Of a DNA stretch of 64,000 nucleotides, positions 49,600 to 62,090 are shown in pieces. The notes under the pieces are model-generated. The model was given only the letters and a program-made list of their open reading frames with translations. It was not told where the DNA came from and searched no databases. Each line of letters begins with the position of its first letter. The first letter of the stretch is position 1. The stretch comes from Diphasiastrum complanatum (Eukaryota > Streptophyta > Lycopodiopsida > Lycopodiales > Lycopodiaceae), in contig CM055107.1 in the NCBI GenBank assembly GCA_029204225.1, positions 49,406,546-49,470,545 on the forward strand, in the 5' to 3' direction. The translations under genes were made by a program, and so were the position numbers.

Positions 49600-50592
49600 A
49601 AAAATAAAGCCTTACGGTTGGAACAAACGTAACAATAGACATTGGTATATTGTTGAAAATAGCATCACGCATTGCGACTTCCATTTCGACCCTGTCAATA
49701 CCTAGGATCTGCTACCGAATGTGCATCTCAACTGCTCTGATGGTCATCGCCTAGAAATCATCAAACAAACTAGCAAAACAAAAACCAATAGTGAAGCTCT
49801 CAAGTATATTACCACAAAATATATTCTTGCAACAATCTAAACTTTTGCAAAAAAAATCTGAAAAAACTAAATCCACTCAAGCAAAAACTAAATCTACATG
49901 AAAAATAACAAAGATGCGTAGATCTAAAAAATGTACTCGATCTGGGTCTATATTAAATAAAACTAATATTTCAAGAAATCTAAATCTGCAACAATATATT
50001 TGAATCTACAACAAATACACTAATATAGATACTATAAAAGATCTTGGATCTACTACTTGGAATGAATTGGCTTCGGAAGCCATCGAAATCGGAGACGCTA
50101 AACTGAATCAAAGAAATCCGCGTATTCCGATGACCACTCCGACCAGCTGAAAATCTAGTACAACAAAATATGTGGATCTACAACAAAGCACAACACCCTA
50201 AATCATCTGATGAATAGAAAATTAGCCATCGGAATAGCTGTGGAATATGTGCTTGTGATGACATGATTTAGTCACATAACCAGTTTTTAAGTTTTTATTT
50301 CTTTAAAACTTTGATTATATATACTTGCTTTCCCTAAGTAATGAATAGTTTAAGTGTTTTGGAAGTTTTAGTATTTTGGAAGTTTAAGTAAGTTTAAGAC
50401 CAATATTGGAGAGAAAGACAGAGAAAGAAAATAGAAGAAAGACAAAGGCGCAGAGAACAGGATTGAGAATTAAACTGGAATACTCGAAGAAGGAGACTTG
50501 ATTACAAGGAGACTTCCACACCATAAAGTGAATTGGAAAAAGAAAAATCACCCAATCCACCCCTTGATCGAGACGACAGAGATAAAGAAGAT
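49600..50592. other. spacer, probable gypsy leader
   Basis: AT-rich sequence with no ORF of protein-like composition. The last 300 bases (GAGAGAAAGACAGAGAAAG and following) lead into the gypsy gag ATG and could be LTR and leader, but no primer-binding site was recognised. Confidence 0.4.
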
Positions 50593-51832
50593 ATGGTTGC
50601 TCCAGGATTGTCTTCTTCTAAAATCCGGTATGATTATCTTAAGGGAAAGGCCTTAGAAGATGCAGATATCTATGTGTTTCAATTTGAGTCTATTGCAACA
50701 AGCAATTAAGAAAGTTTAGATGCTGACAACTAAGGATATTACCTGGACTTCTCAGAAAAGAAGCCAGAACATGGTACAGCCAGATTGAATCTGATATGTT
50801 AACAACTTGGGGAGATTTAAAAACCCAATTTGTGAAGCAATTAAGAAAAATTGGCTATTCAACACGAATACTTGCCCAATTGAATTCAATCAGGCAAAAA
50901 ACGAAAGAATCTCTAAGGAAGTATAGTCGAAGGGTCAAAAAACTAATTGGTCAACTGAGTGGAGTATATCCAGTAGCCATGAAGATTGAATGGCTCTTGA
51001 GGGGATTACCCAAAAGAATAGATCGATATTGCAGGCATGGACCTATGGAAAGCCTTGAGCATGTAATTGCTACGACAGAGAATTATGAGACTTCTCGGAT
51101 ATGGAGAAGCCGAAGTCAAGGAAAGAGTTTATTGAAAAGAAAAAGAATAAATATTCTTCAGACGACCAGGATCGGAGACTAGTTCATCATCAAGTTCTAG
51201 TTCGGATTCGGATAGTTTGAGTGAAGATGAATCTCCAAGGAGAACTTCAAAATGCCATAAGACATGAACAAAAGATCAAAAAAGAATGGAAGATCCAAAG
51301 AAGAGCGATCGAAAATAATAGACCTTATGGAAAAAGGAAGTATCCAAACTTGAAAGAAAATTTAAGGATTTGAAAGTTCATATTCTTCAACCGAAGAATA
51401 AAAGAAAATCTCCCAATATAGTAAGAAAGTCAAATGCATCATGTACAAAATGCAATAAGGAAGGTCACCATTATTCGGAATGTAAAGCTAAAATGCAAGT
51501 TTACTATGAGGAAGGAAATTCTAACAATGAACTGGTTTATTTAATGGAGGTAGATCCTAGTGAGACTATATATGAAGTACAAGCTTCTAATCCGAGAATT
51601 ACTACTACACCAATCTCTCCTTCATACAGACCTCCTGTGAAGAAATTTATTCTGGTGCAGAAGTATATACCCAATCAGCAGAAGAACAGTGTCCAAAGGA
51701 CAAAGCAGATACCTACCTATTTTAATTGTGGAACACCTGGAATTATTCCAATGAATGCCCTGAACCGAATAAACATATTGGATATGTACCCTTGTGCGAA
51801 AATTGCAAAGGTGAAGGACATGTAACCCTGTA
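50593..51832 (+). pseudogene. Ty3/gypsy gag with zinc knuckles, truncated
   Basis: The ATG at 50593 begins MVAPGLSSSKIRYDYLKGK. After stops and frame changes the Retrotrans_gag domain reads WGDLKTQFVKQLRKIGYSTR, ILAQLNSIRQKTKESLRKYS, FVKQL and WLLRGLPKRIDRYCRHG. A Lys/Ser-rich stretch follows, then CTKCNKEGHHYSEC. A second knuckle begins with FNCGTPG, and after a one-base shift continues to a third (CENCKGEGH). Three knuckles in tandem are unusual for gypsy gag. The element ends at about 51832 against the CT array. Confidence 0.75.
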
Positions 51833-51839
51833 CACTTCT

Positions 51840-52480
<641 letters not shown>

Positions 52481-52650
52481 AACAAAACATGAACTTCAAA
52501 AACTTTATAAATCATTAAGCACTAACCTCAAAGCATCAATAAGATGACGAGCATCAACATCCATGCTCAAATCACTCCAAGATCACTCCAAGCTGCAAGA
52601 ACAAAAGTGAGAACAAAGCAGATGGATCGTGGGAATCCAAAATGAAAATA

Positions 52651-53015
52651 GACGTCGGAATACAACATCCAAAGAAGAGGTCAAAATCCAACGTTCATGT
52701 TTTCAGGCCGCACACGTCAGTCACAAGACCGTGGATCGTGCGTCAGATTGCCGACGCAGACATCGGAATACGACAGTCATGTCCGATGCAAAGTCTTTTT
52801 TTTTTAAAAGGTATGATGTGTCATGTCCATTTCTGCGGGTTGGATTCCGACATGTCGGATTCCAATGTCAACTTTGAAAATTTGTTGTTGTCTAAATTTG
52901 CCAATCACCGGAGGTCCATTTTCAAATCTTTTGCTTGGATGTCGGAATTCAACGTGTCAAAATGCGACGAATTATAAAATTTCTGAAAATCCATCGGAAC
53001 CCCATGTCGGAATTG
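52651..53015. repeat. subterminal palindrome array, CACTA family of 26.2 kb
   Basis: Units at 52651 (GACGTCGGAATACAACATC), 52684, 52754, 52841 (GGATTCCGACATGTCGGATT), 52938 and 53002 share the GTCGGATTCCGA motif of the array at 26229-26513. Together with the adjoining CT minisatellite this is the right end expected of the CACTA element at 26-33.6 kb, or of a second copy. Confidence 0.65.
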
Positions 53016-53176
53016 TCGCGATATGTTATTGTGTGAGGTACGATCAAAGCAAATTCAAATCACATGATTTTTTTTTTTTAGATGATTTAAGACTCATGAT
53101 CTAACTAATGCGTGTATTATTGTTGTTTACTTTCTATGAAGATACATTTCATCCAAGGAGATAATGCTAGCATCCA

Positions 53177-54248
53177 TTACTTACATAGACTATGCATGTC
53201 AATAAATTGCTCAATATGTTCCATATGGAGGCATGCAAGCAAACGAACATACCTATCGAGGTTCATGATAAATTGCTTGTGTTTGATTGTACGTCCCTTG
53301 TGGATATCACTTTGTACATCAATTAGTAGGCAATTTGATCTACAGAAAAATAACAAGACTACACATTAGCTTTTTCGGTTGGTGAGTCAACTCATGATGT
53401 CTTCTTCTCAAGATTATTGAAAGACAACAAAGTGAATTTTGAGGTATGTCAATAGTAAATCTCAACGGTTCATTGTATGTTAGTGAAAATAAGTAGCCCA
53501 AGTAAAAACAATTTTGTTGACTAGGAAACAACATGACGGTCAAAGGTTAACTGCTGGTCATACGTTCCATGAAGGAAATGAGAATCTCATATTTTCTAAA
53601 AGTAAGCATAACATGGTTGTGTAGCCCATTTTAGAAGTTGAGAACAAGGCGCTCATCAACACAACTCGGTGAAGCAATATCGTTGGGAAAAATCTTAGGA
53701 GAGAATAAGATTTAGCAAGAACGAGATAGAGAAAGAGACCACAATTTATAATCAGGTTCAAAATAGGACTCGATTTCTAGACACCTAGGTGTATCATCTA
53801 TAAACTTAGCACATTGAATTTTTGTATCGCCTTCTTTATGAGAAGACATTGATAGCAAACTTTTGTATTAGAAATGTCTAGTTTTGGAGGTTTTCATAGT
53901 TACCAAGGCCATGTTGTTGCAACAAATTGTCCCAAAAATATTTATATTTTTTTAGGCTTGAACATAACACTTCCACTTCTTCATTTTGGTTCCTCTCAAG
54001 CTCTAAATAATTTATATGTGTGCCACTGTTTAGAGATTGTAGTTTATCATAGGCCTATTATGAAAATGAGTGCCATCATTATTTCTCAAGGATGCAATTT
54101 GGATTGTTGATGTTTGGGATCATATTATGGTCACTTTGAGAAAGTAGCCTAAGGAAAATAAATTTTTTAAACTACACATAAAAAACACTGGCACCAAATA
54201 ATTTGATCAATCAAATGTATTAGCTTCAGAGTAAATGTCTATATTGGT
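53177..54248 (+). repeat. left inverted arm
   Basis: Matches the reverse complement of 59773-60822. Clear shared blocks include TTGCTCAATATGTTCCATATGG near the outer end, GAGAATCTCATATTTTC in the middle and CCAAAAATATTTATAT and AGTAAATGTCTATAT near the inner end. Small indels are scattered. No conserved ORF is shared by both arms, so the arms do not look protein-coding. Confidence 0.8.
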
Positions 54249-54777
54249 AAATCGTCTTGCTCTAAAATCCAGAATTGTGTCCTTCAACAAGTTGTGAATT
54301 GGGTAGACTTCCTATCCCCTCTGGGAGAGCATGGGTTCGAATGCAAATTGCCCACACATATGAGGACATTCAAGAGTGAAATCTAAAATTGTGATCAAAT
54401 TAAGTATTTGTTGAGACAAAATAAATCAATTGGTATCATATCTAGCTTAGCCATAGGAAATGAAGCTGTAATTGAAATCACATATAAAAAATGCATCTCA
54501 ATGGGAGAGGACATTGAATAGCCAATTCCGAGTTAAAAAATAATTATTTGAAGTGATTGATAATTTGATATAAAAATCCAAGTTGTCAACAACAAGTTCA
54601 CCGAGCCGATCGATCTAAAATAGAATATTTCAAATCACTTTCAAGTGAGTACTAAATGTCCTTTTTCATGCAAATTCAGTGCTGGTAATAAATTGATCAA
54701 ATTTTTGCTTCCACAATGAGCATTTGGAAAACATCCTAGAGTTTGGGAGAATTTTCTAGTGGAGGTTGAAATTAGCT

Positions 54778-54963
54778 TGTTTGTTTTCGACCATTGGAAA
54801 TAGCTAGTTGCCCTTGAGTGATGTACTAAGCTATACTAGCTACAGACGATACAAAGAGGAGAGATCACTTATTTGTTTTCAACCATCAGAAGTAGCTAGT
54901 TGCCCTTGTGTGATGTTTAAAGTTATACTAGCTACAGACGATATAGAGAGGGGGGAGATCACT
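54778..54963 (+). repeat. 93-bp tandem duplication
   Basis: Two adjacent copies of a unit containing GTAGCTAGTTGCCCTTG and ACTAGCTACAGACGATA, the second ending at the start of the first shugoshin-like exon (GAGATCACTAATC). The divergence between copies is modest. It duplicates the 5' edge of that exon (GAGATCACTTA in copy 1). Confidence 0.75.
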
Positions 54964-55990
54964 AATCTTCAACAACACAATATTCAAGTACTTATTATGC
55001 AAAATAAAAGATTAATTGAAAGAAGTATGCGAGCTTGCAAGGTATGTATGATCATCTTTTATCTAAGAACTGTTTTTTGTACATGTTATGTATATACCTT
55101 TATAGTATGTTTCTTTTCAGACGAGCTCAAAAATGATGGCAATGTTGAGAGAAAAAAGATCTGGTGAGATTACCAAAAGATCACGTAAAAGTTAAGGTAA
55201 CCAAAAAAAAGTTTGTTTGACTGATTTTGATATTGTATTTTAAATGTATAGTTTTCAGAATATTGTGCATCAAACTTATTCTCTAGAGCTTGTGTAAATG
55301 TTTGAATAGTAAGTGAGCTTTGGTTGAGATATTCTTTCATGGTTTAAATTTTACTCTGTATTTTGTTTGTGTATTTTGTAGGTGAATCACAGCCTGATTC
55401 AAAATCTGAAGAAAGAAAATTTTGATGTTGCCAAAAACCTGCATGGTTCCAAGAAAGTCAAGGTTTTTTTTTTTATTCTTAGGGCATCATCAAAAAAATT
55501 TCTTTCACATGTTTGTAGATTATAATTTACATGCCAACTTCTTTAAATAATGATTTTATCATTTATCAAAGTCATGACACGTGATTTAGTATAACGTTGA
55601 AGTTATTTCACATATGTCATGTTGGCAATTTTTTTAGAATTTTGGATTAAAGCCTTGTAGAGTTTGTATTTCTATCAAATAGATCGTTTCATATGTGTGT
55701 TTCGAGTTGATTTGAGTTTATGTTGTTTTGTCTTTGGATATCAGGCCCTCCATGAGCTTGATTATGGCTCTAAAAATCAGAACTCAAGTAATCAGACAAT
55801 GATATGAGATATTCAAATGTTCAGGAAGTTGCTCTTTTCTAAAATCGTGATTGATACTATATTTTGGCAATTAGTTTTAATGTGATTATTTTGTAGGTGC
55901 GTGAGCCAGAAATATGTGAGCAAGATCAAGAGACCATTTTGATGAAGTTTTTTAATGTCAAGACAGTAAACGAGCTTTATAAGAATCATG
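54955..55990 (+). pseudogene. shugoshin-like exon set (weak)
   Basis: Short coding stretches with good splice sites: 54955-55041 (EITNLQQHNIQVLIMQNKRL), 55121-55163 (TSSKMMAMLREKRS), 55382-55462 (IQNLKKENFDVAKNL) and 55745-55805 (ALHELDYGSKNQNSS). A fifth, from 55897, reads VREPEICEQDQETILM. Donors GTATG, GTGAG and acceptors TTTCAG, TTGTAG and ATCAG are clear. The order coiled coil, N-x-x-x-A, KAL-x-HEL, KN resembles the N-terminal coiled coil of plant shugoshin, which protects centromeric cohesion. The phase between the second and third stretch does not fit, and there are stops, so it is a broken copy or an unrelated coiled-coil gene. Confidence 0.35.
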
Positions 55991-56739
55991 GCAACTATAT
56001 TCATTAATCAAGTTTGTAATAGTCATATAAGCGATCGTAGCTCAGCTAACATAAGAAAAAATATTGTGAATTATCTTCTAAAAGAAAAAAAAAGTCATGT
56101 TGTAGAAACACATATCTGGACAGTTACAATTGACGATGTCCCGTTCTTTGTATCTACGAATTATTTTTCGTGAAAGACGTGGTTTTGTAAGATGGATTTG
56201 ACATTGATCAAAGTTAATGTGCGACAAAGATTTGATCGTAACAAAGGGCTTTTATGTAGAGATGTTCAATCTAATCGTGCATATTTTTTGTAATAAAAGC
56301 TCTGGCCGTCATATGCCTTTTTTTTTTTTGTTGAAGCAGTTCTTAAACAAAAGTATTGCATGAAATATGTTGTATATGCATGTTTCACTTATCAACCATT
56401 GCAATTCAAAGCTATATTTTTTCTTGGACATGCTTGACCCTAAACATTGCTTTTGATCTCGTTATGTAGGCTGGTTTGATGAAAGGTGATAGACATTTCG
56501 CTGGTGACTGATGATAAAACTAATGTGACTATTGAAAGTGCATTGCTTTCTTTAATACTTCACCTTGTGGATCGAGTTCTTCTTAGGCTGGTGGTGCTTA
56601 TTTATGATAGGCAGGTCCATGTTAGCGATTGTTTGCTTATAAAATGCTTTTCTCTTCTTATGGTGAGGAAAGCTGTAGGAGAGGGTAAATTATCATCTGT
56701 TGCGGGCTACTGCGCTCTTCTTCACCAGGTCCATGCATC

Positions 56740-57249
56740 CAATTCATCAACGATTTGGTTGTCAAATTCAAAAACGGCGCAAGGCATATGTTCACGTTAT
56801 ACACAACTGCATGGCTCCTCTAATTTGTGTTTGGCGACACCTACGGTGCCTTTGTGGAGCAATTCAACAATCCGAATTGTTATGGTATTTGATATGTTGT
56901 GGTTATGTCCGAACCGCTTCATCTAGCAAAAAAATCAATACATTTTTGGGACTACGTGTTTGTACGATTTCTGGCTGCTGTGCTTGATAGATTGAGGATA
57001 AGGTTCATTGGTTTGTCTGTAGAATTTGTCACAGAAAGATTTTTGTTTTGGTCGGCTGCTGCATACTGGGGAAATTTAGCGGAGGGTTTATGTGCGTGCC
57101 CTTCTCTAACCTCTGTCCAGATCATTCTGAGTACTTGTTCCGGGATCCATTCTATCCTCTGATGCAGCCAATGTGAGCTTTAATGAGTTCTTTTTTACAG
57201 GTGTAAAAACTTCATCTCTCCCATCAACGTCTTGGATTATATACAGTGA
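56740..57249 (+). pseudogene. GDSL esterase/lipase, C-terminal part
   Basis: The C-terminal third of a plant GDSL esterase/lipase, a secreted hydrolase family. The frame from 56740 reads INDLVVKFKNGARHMF, a TAA at 56821, then FVFGDTYGAFVEQFNNPN and CYGI. A disrupted stretch follows. From 57057 come CCILGKFSGGFMCVPFSNLC and SEYLFRDPFYPL, the family's C-C-G...P...C...Y-F-W-D-x-x-H-P block. The block-V His is Tyr (57153-57155), so the catalytic triad is lost. Two frameshifts later come ANVSFNEFFFTG and KNFISPINVLDYIQ with a stop at 57249. Blocks I to III are absent. Confidence 0.7.
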
Positions 57250-57331
57250 ATACTTTGCCACATGGTTTGGAGTCTCTGAAGAAAGAACGTATGAATGGCT
57301 GTACACCCTGCGGTGACGTGCGACTTTCTAC

Positions 57332-57382
57332 ATATACATACATACATACATACATATATATATATATGTATATATATATATA
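57332..57382. repeat. TACA/TA microsatellite
   Basis: (TACA)n changing to (TA)n, about 50 bp, just after the GDSL pseudogene. Confidence 0.8.
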
Positions 57383-57559
57383 CAATTCTAGATAGATTGG
57401 AGTAAATCATTTGGGAAATTCATGGACTTACCTTTGCATGCATTTGAAACTTTCAACTGCTGCACGATTAGCAGCTATAGTTGGGAATTCTCACCTCGGT
57501 TCTGGTTTGCTTGCGAGCTTTTCAATAGTTTAAGTTGGAAATTTGTGTTGCCTAGGTGT

Positions 57560-58008
57560 GTTTTTTTTTCAGAGAGAAGTTCTGCGGCGGCGTAGAAGCT
57601 TGGCACGCAATCCACCAAGATCAAACTGCAGCTAGCTATATTTCACGTGGAGGTAACACTCTTGCTTCTTTCGACACTCTATCCACTATATCTTCACATA
57701 TCTGGTCCACTGTATCTGCTTCTTTCGGCACTCTGTCCACTGTATCTTCACATATCTAGTCGAGATCCTCTTATTTTCTTGTATTCTCAAAAGCTAACTA
57801 AGACGAACAAACTTGATATTGAAATAGAACATGAACTCAATTATTTATATATGACGACGGTCAAGCGAATGAGATTTGGTGCGGATATGTAGAAGACCAG
57901 AGCCTGTGCGACTGTCACAGAAAACTTGTAGCTGAGCTTTCGGATTATGAGTTACCAAGTGCTAATAAGAATCCAGCCGAGGAGCCTGCTCCTGTCAGTC
58001 GACCTTGA
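57560..58008 (+). other. possible exons of unknown gene
   Basis: An acceptor-like TTTTTTTCAG at 57567-57576 precedes REVLRRRRSLARNPPRS. A second acceptor-like GATATGTAG near 57890 precedes DQSLCDCHRKLVAELS and NPAEEPAPVSRP, with a stop near 58008. Between them (57660-57760) a 50-bp unit with TATCCACTATATCTTCAC is tandemly repeated. The protein is not recognised, and no link to the shugoshin-like exons can be shown. The rest of 58010-58870 shows nothing. Confidence 0.2.
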
Positions 58009-58942
58009 CATCTTCTTGCAAACCCACCGATGTCTATATTATTCTTAGATCTGATGCCTCCTCGACTGTTTCACGACATACATCTCAAGCGAGTGTTGAA
58101 TAAGAATATTGTCCCTTCGTGCATCCTGATTACTGTATCATTGACTGGATCGACACTATGTATCTACGCACATTAAATGACATGTCAAACCTTATATGTA
58201 TATACTATCTATTTGGTAGAAACGGCAGCCTCCGGTTTTGTTTTCCATTCTCATGAGAGGCATCTACATATCAATGTATCTCGCAGGCGCCAGAATGGCT
58301 TACTCTTCCAGATTTTTTGAGATTATCACCTGTCTAACGGAATTTTACAACATAGCTTGAAGTAACTGGAGTGTGCTCTATGTATTTGGTGCAATGGATG
58401 GTCATGCCTGCCGGCCTTGTTACTAGCTGCCAAGAGAGCTTTAACCACGGCTCGGACTCTCGAAGTCTTAATGACGATCAAATTTTTTTCTGGCAGCTCC
58501 AAAAGGTGGATGCAAATCTTTAATAAATTTTGCTATAGATAGCTGAACTGAATTAGATTGTTACGAATGAATAACTGAAATTTTATTTCTGTTGGCTTTA
58601 GCTGTAGCAGTCCAGCACTAATAATGTTTTCCGCATTTCACATTCGCTTGGTTGTGGACTAATGATCCTTCCTCAAATACAGCATGGCTGCATGGTGCGT
58701 AAGGGATCCATTTCTAAATGACTTCCTTCAGCTTTGGAAAGCACATGTGGCTGCCCTACAATCGTTAATGTTGATGTTCGTAATCGTCAATTTTTATGTG
58801 CACAAGAGTTCCGTATTGGCAATAGTTTATACACAAAAAAATGAATCAAACATCATGAAGCCCCTTGTAGGAAACAATGAGAGAGAGAGAGAGAGAAATT
58901 TATATAGGGATTTTTTCCTAAAAGTTTTCCTATAAATTTCCC

Positions 58943-59145
58943 TGGATTGAAATGAACTAGGGAATTACTAGGAAAAGTGGCACAAACTTTTTTCCTATAT
59001 AGGGATAATCGTCTAGGGAATTTTTCCTGGATGATTTCCCTATATAGATAAAATGTATGCATTTTTCCTAGATTTGCTTTCTAGGAAAATAACCACTTTT
59101 CCTAGTATGCAAATTCCCTATATTAGTTCATTTTAATCTAAGAGG
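58943..59145. repeat. small hairpin element (MITE-like)
   Basis: The left side (TTGAAATGAACTAGGGAATT, ACTAGGAAAAGTGG) and right side (CCACTTTTCCTAG, AATTCCCTATATTAGTTC, ATTTTAATC) are inverted copies. Between and around them the motif CCTATATAGGGA and TAGGGAA/TTCCCTA variants recur about eight times (58900-59120). The whole could fold into one hairpin. It lies inside the inverted-arm element. Confidence 0.65.
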
Positions 59146-59772
59146 AACATGTCTTATTTTTCTTGTGTTGGGACTGCAATACCTGCATTGAACCAATGAA
59201 AGATGAGTCAGTTATTTTAGAAATGTGATGAGAGTGAAAGTCAAACCACATGAATGTAGTAAAGTTAAAATATATTTTGATGCCATATATACCTCAAAAT
59301 ATTCATTTCAATCAATTCTCACTCCTTTCTCTCTCCAATAATTCAAGTAATGATTGCATGTTGTTGAAATATGCACATTTATACTCCTCTTTCATTAGAG
59401 ACCGCTTAACGGTAGATTTCTACATAAACCGACATAATTGTGATGAAAATTCTTTAGAGGTGATTATCGGAATGTATTGGAGTAAATCTACAATTAGGTA
59501 GTGACATCTGCAAAATTTACTGAAAGAACATCCTAATTGCCTTGAGATTCACACTAGTTGCCTCTATATTGCTGTTGATAAATAGTAAAGCCATCCACTA
59601 ACCTATCCAAGAACTATCATCTCTCAATTATTCTCAATATAATTATTTACTCATAGTTAGTGTGATTCATCAACCACCCACCCTTCCTTATACTACTTAG
59701 AGCAAAGGATTTATGATGGTATTTTGGCAACTCAGGCTTGCCATCCTCACAAGCTATTATATCTCTATCATA

Positions 59773-60822
59773 TAGACATTTACTTTGAAGCTACCACATC
59801 TGATTCATCAAAGTATTTGGTGCTAGTGTTTTTTATGTGCAGTTTCTAAATTTATTTTCCTTGGGAGTGAACTGGTGTTGCTTTCTGAAAGTGACCATAA
59901 TATCATCCCATACATCAGCAATCCAAATTGCATCCTTGAAAAATTATGATGGCACTCATTTTCATAATTTGTAAATAGGCCTATGATAAACTACAATCTC
60001 TTAAGAGTGGCGCCCATATAAATCATTCAGAGCTTGAGAGTAACCAAAATGAAGAATTGGAAGTGTTATATTCAAACCTAAAAAGACATGTACATATTTT
60101 TGGGAAAACTTGTACATGGGTTAGTATTTACATGACACGTGTTGCAACAACATGGCCTTGGTAACTATGAAAACCTCGAAAACTAGACGTTTATAATACA
60201 AAAGTTGGCAGTCAATGTCTTCTCATAAAGAAGGTGATACAAAAATAGGCGTCTAGCAGATTGAGTCCTAGTTGGAACCTGATTATGGAGATGTGGTCTC
60301 TTTCTCTATCTTTTTCTTGCTAAATCTTATTCTCTCCTAGGATTTTTTCTCAACCATATTGCTTCACCGAGTTGTGTTGATGAGGACCTTGTTCTCAACT
60401 TCTAAAAGGGGCCACACCACTATGTTATGCTTACTATCAGAAAATATGAGATTCTCATTTCCTACATGGAACATATACCTTTGATAGTCATGTTGCTTCC
60501 CTAGTGAATAATAGTGGTTTAACTTGCGCTACTTATTTTCACTAACATACAATGAACCGTTGAGATGTATTCTTGACATACCTCAAATTTTACTTTGTTG
60601 TCTTTCAATAATCTTGAGAAGAAGACATCGTGAGTTGACACACCAACCGAAAAAAAAGCTAATGTGTACTACTAATTGATGTACAAAGTGATATCCACAA
60701 GGGATGTAAAAATCCAACATAGGCAATTTAACATGAACCTTGATAGGTGTATTCATTTGCTTGCATGCCTCCATATGGAACAGATTGAGCAATTTACTGA
60801 CACGCGTAGTCTACGTAAGTCC
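59773..60822 (-). repeat. right inverted arm
   Basis: Reverse-complement partner of 53177-54248. The region between the hairpin element and this arm (59150-59770) and the region beyond it to 61486 show no recognisable gene. Confidence 0.8.
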
Positions 60823-61486
60823 AATACCTTGCTTCTTTAGCCATATTTCAACTTTCAAGCAGTAGTAAATAAGGTCAAGTCTGTGATATCAAACTAATTA
60901 CATAGATCTGTTTTCACTACATTTAGCAAATCTTTGATTATATGCTTTCAAATTTAAATCATCAACATACATCACAATCAAAATAAAACAAAAACGTTGT
61001 GGTATTATATATCAAAGGTCATGCCATAACGGTTAAAAGGTTGCAAGAGCTTATATAACAATCACCACCACAAAAGTAGTTACAGTTCTGATAATCGAAG
61101 AACTATGATTGCATATTGGGATTTAAAATGACTAAGAATTGTGTATCAAATGATTTTGCCAACAAAGAGATGATGTTCATTTCATTTCATGGGTTTCATA
61201 CTTTGACCACAAAATATGTCCGTGATTTAGAAATTTTAAAATTCGCATAGATTCATGAATATTCATAATCAATATTCACAATAATCACAACCAGTGCTCA
61301 AAATTCTCACGACTAGTATTCACAATAGTCATGATCATTGTTCACAATAATCATGATCAATATCTAAGTTATTAGCTTTTCAATATAGGTGATTCTAGAT
61401 ACTCTCTTCAGACACATCTCATAAAAGTCAATCGATTCTTCATCCGATAAATGGAAGACATTTTGTATATATCATGCAAAACAAGA

Positions 61487-62090
61487 CACTACTAGAAACA
61501 ATAAAAATATATTGATTAAGAAATTATCAAAATATATTATCACTTGTCATATTTGTTCATTCAAGCATGTGAGAGCGGAATAGAAGAAGAAGAAGCTAGA
61601 ACATGTGGAATCAAGCATGCATTGTATTCTTTTAAGTCTCTTGTGACATATGTGATTATTATAATCATCTTGTGAGAATTCTTCATGAAGGCTACCAACA
61701 GCCTGCCATTTTAAATCGGCAAATTGGTTGGACCATTTCATGAACAATCTGTCGCCAAAATGGCATTGGCATAAAGAATGTAGGTGGTCCATAACCACCC
61801 AACCTTTGCGGTTGGTGATTATGTTACCTTGAGGATTCACGTTGTAATACGGATACGTGGATGACTCTTCAGTAGGTGCGGGAGCCGCAGTCGCTTGTGA
61901 GAGACCACCCTCATCCTGACTAAGCAAGCTTTGCAATTGTGCTTTTTGCTCAGAAGATAACGATACATAGAAATTTCAGACATAGTCTCCCGAGCTCACA
62001 CTAGTGCCAGATCCTGACATGTTTTCTACATTCATAAACATACAAACCATTACAATAAACCCTAATATATTGAAATGAAGAAAAAAAGAA
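61487..62090 (-). mobile_element. CACTA end fragment with TNP1 5' part
   Basis: CACTACTAGAAACA at 61487 is a typical CACTA terminal inverted repeat pointing inward. Sixty bases on, the - strand carries the TNP1-type protein: MSGSGTSVSSGDYV, a TGA, then QSLLSQDEGGLSQATAAPAP, YPYYNVNPQGNIITNRKG and GDRLFMKWSNQFADLKWQ. It is homologous to the TNP1 5' part at 28892 and shows its natural continuation. The upstream leader (FFLHFNILGFIVM) also matches. It is fused to copia-C at 62090. Most of the element is deleted. Confidence 0.75.

Larger units (their letters stand above)
53177..60822. mobile_element. element with inverted arms of about 1 kb carrying gene fragments
   Basis: Two arms, 53177-54248 and 60822-59773, are inverted copies of each other at about 80-85% identity by eye over their whole length. 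They flank 5.5 kb that holds shugoshin-like exons (54955-55990), a GDSL-lipase pseudogene (56740-57249), a small hairpin repeat and other coding-like bits. Long terminal inverted repeats with captured host sequence are typical of Pack-MULEs and foldback elements. No transposase and no 9-bp target duplication were recognised, so the class is open. It could also be a plain inverted duplication. Confidence 0.5.

Noticed and set aside
59250-59501. 83-codon ORF next to the hairpin element
   Set aside because: AT-rich, no domain, not preserved elsewhere.
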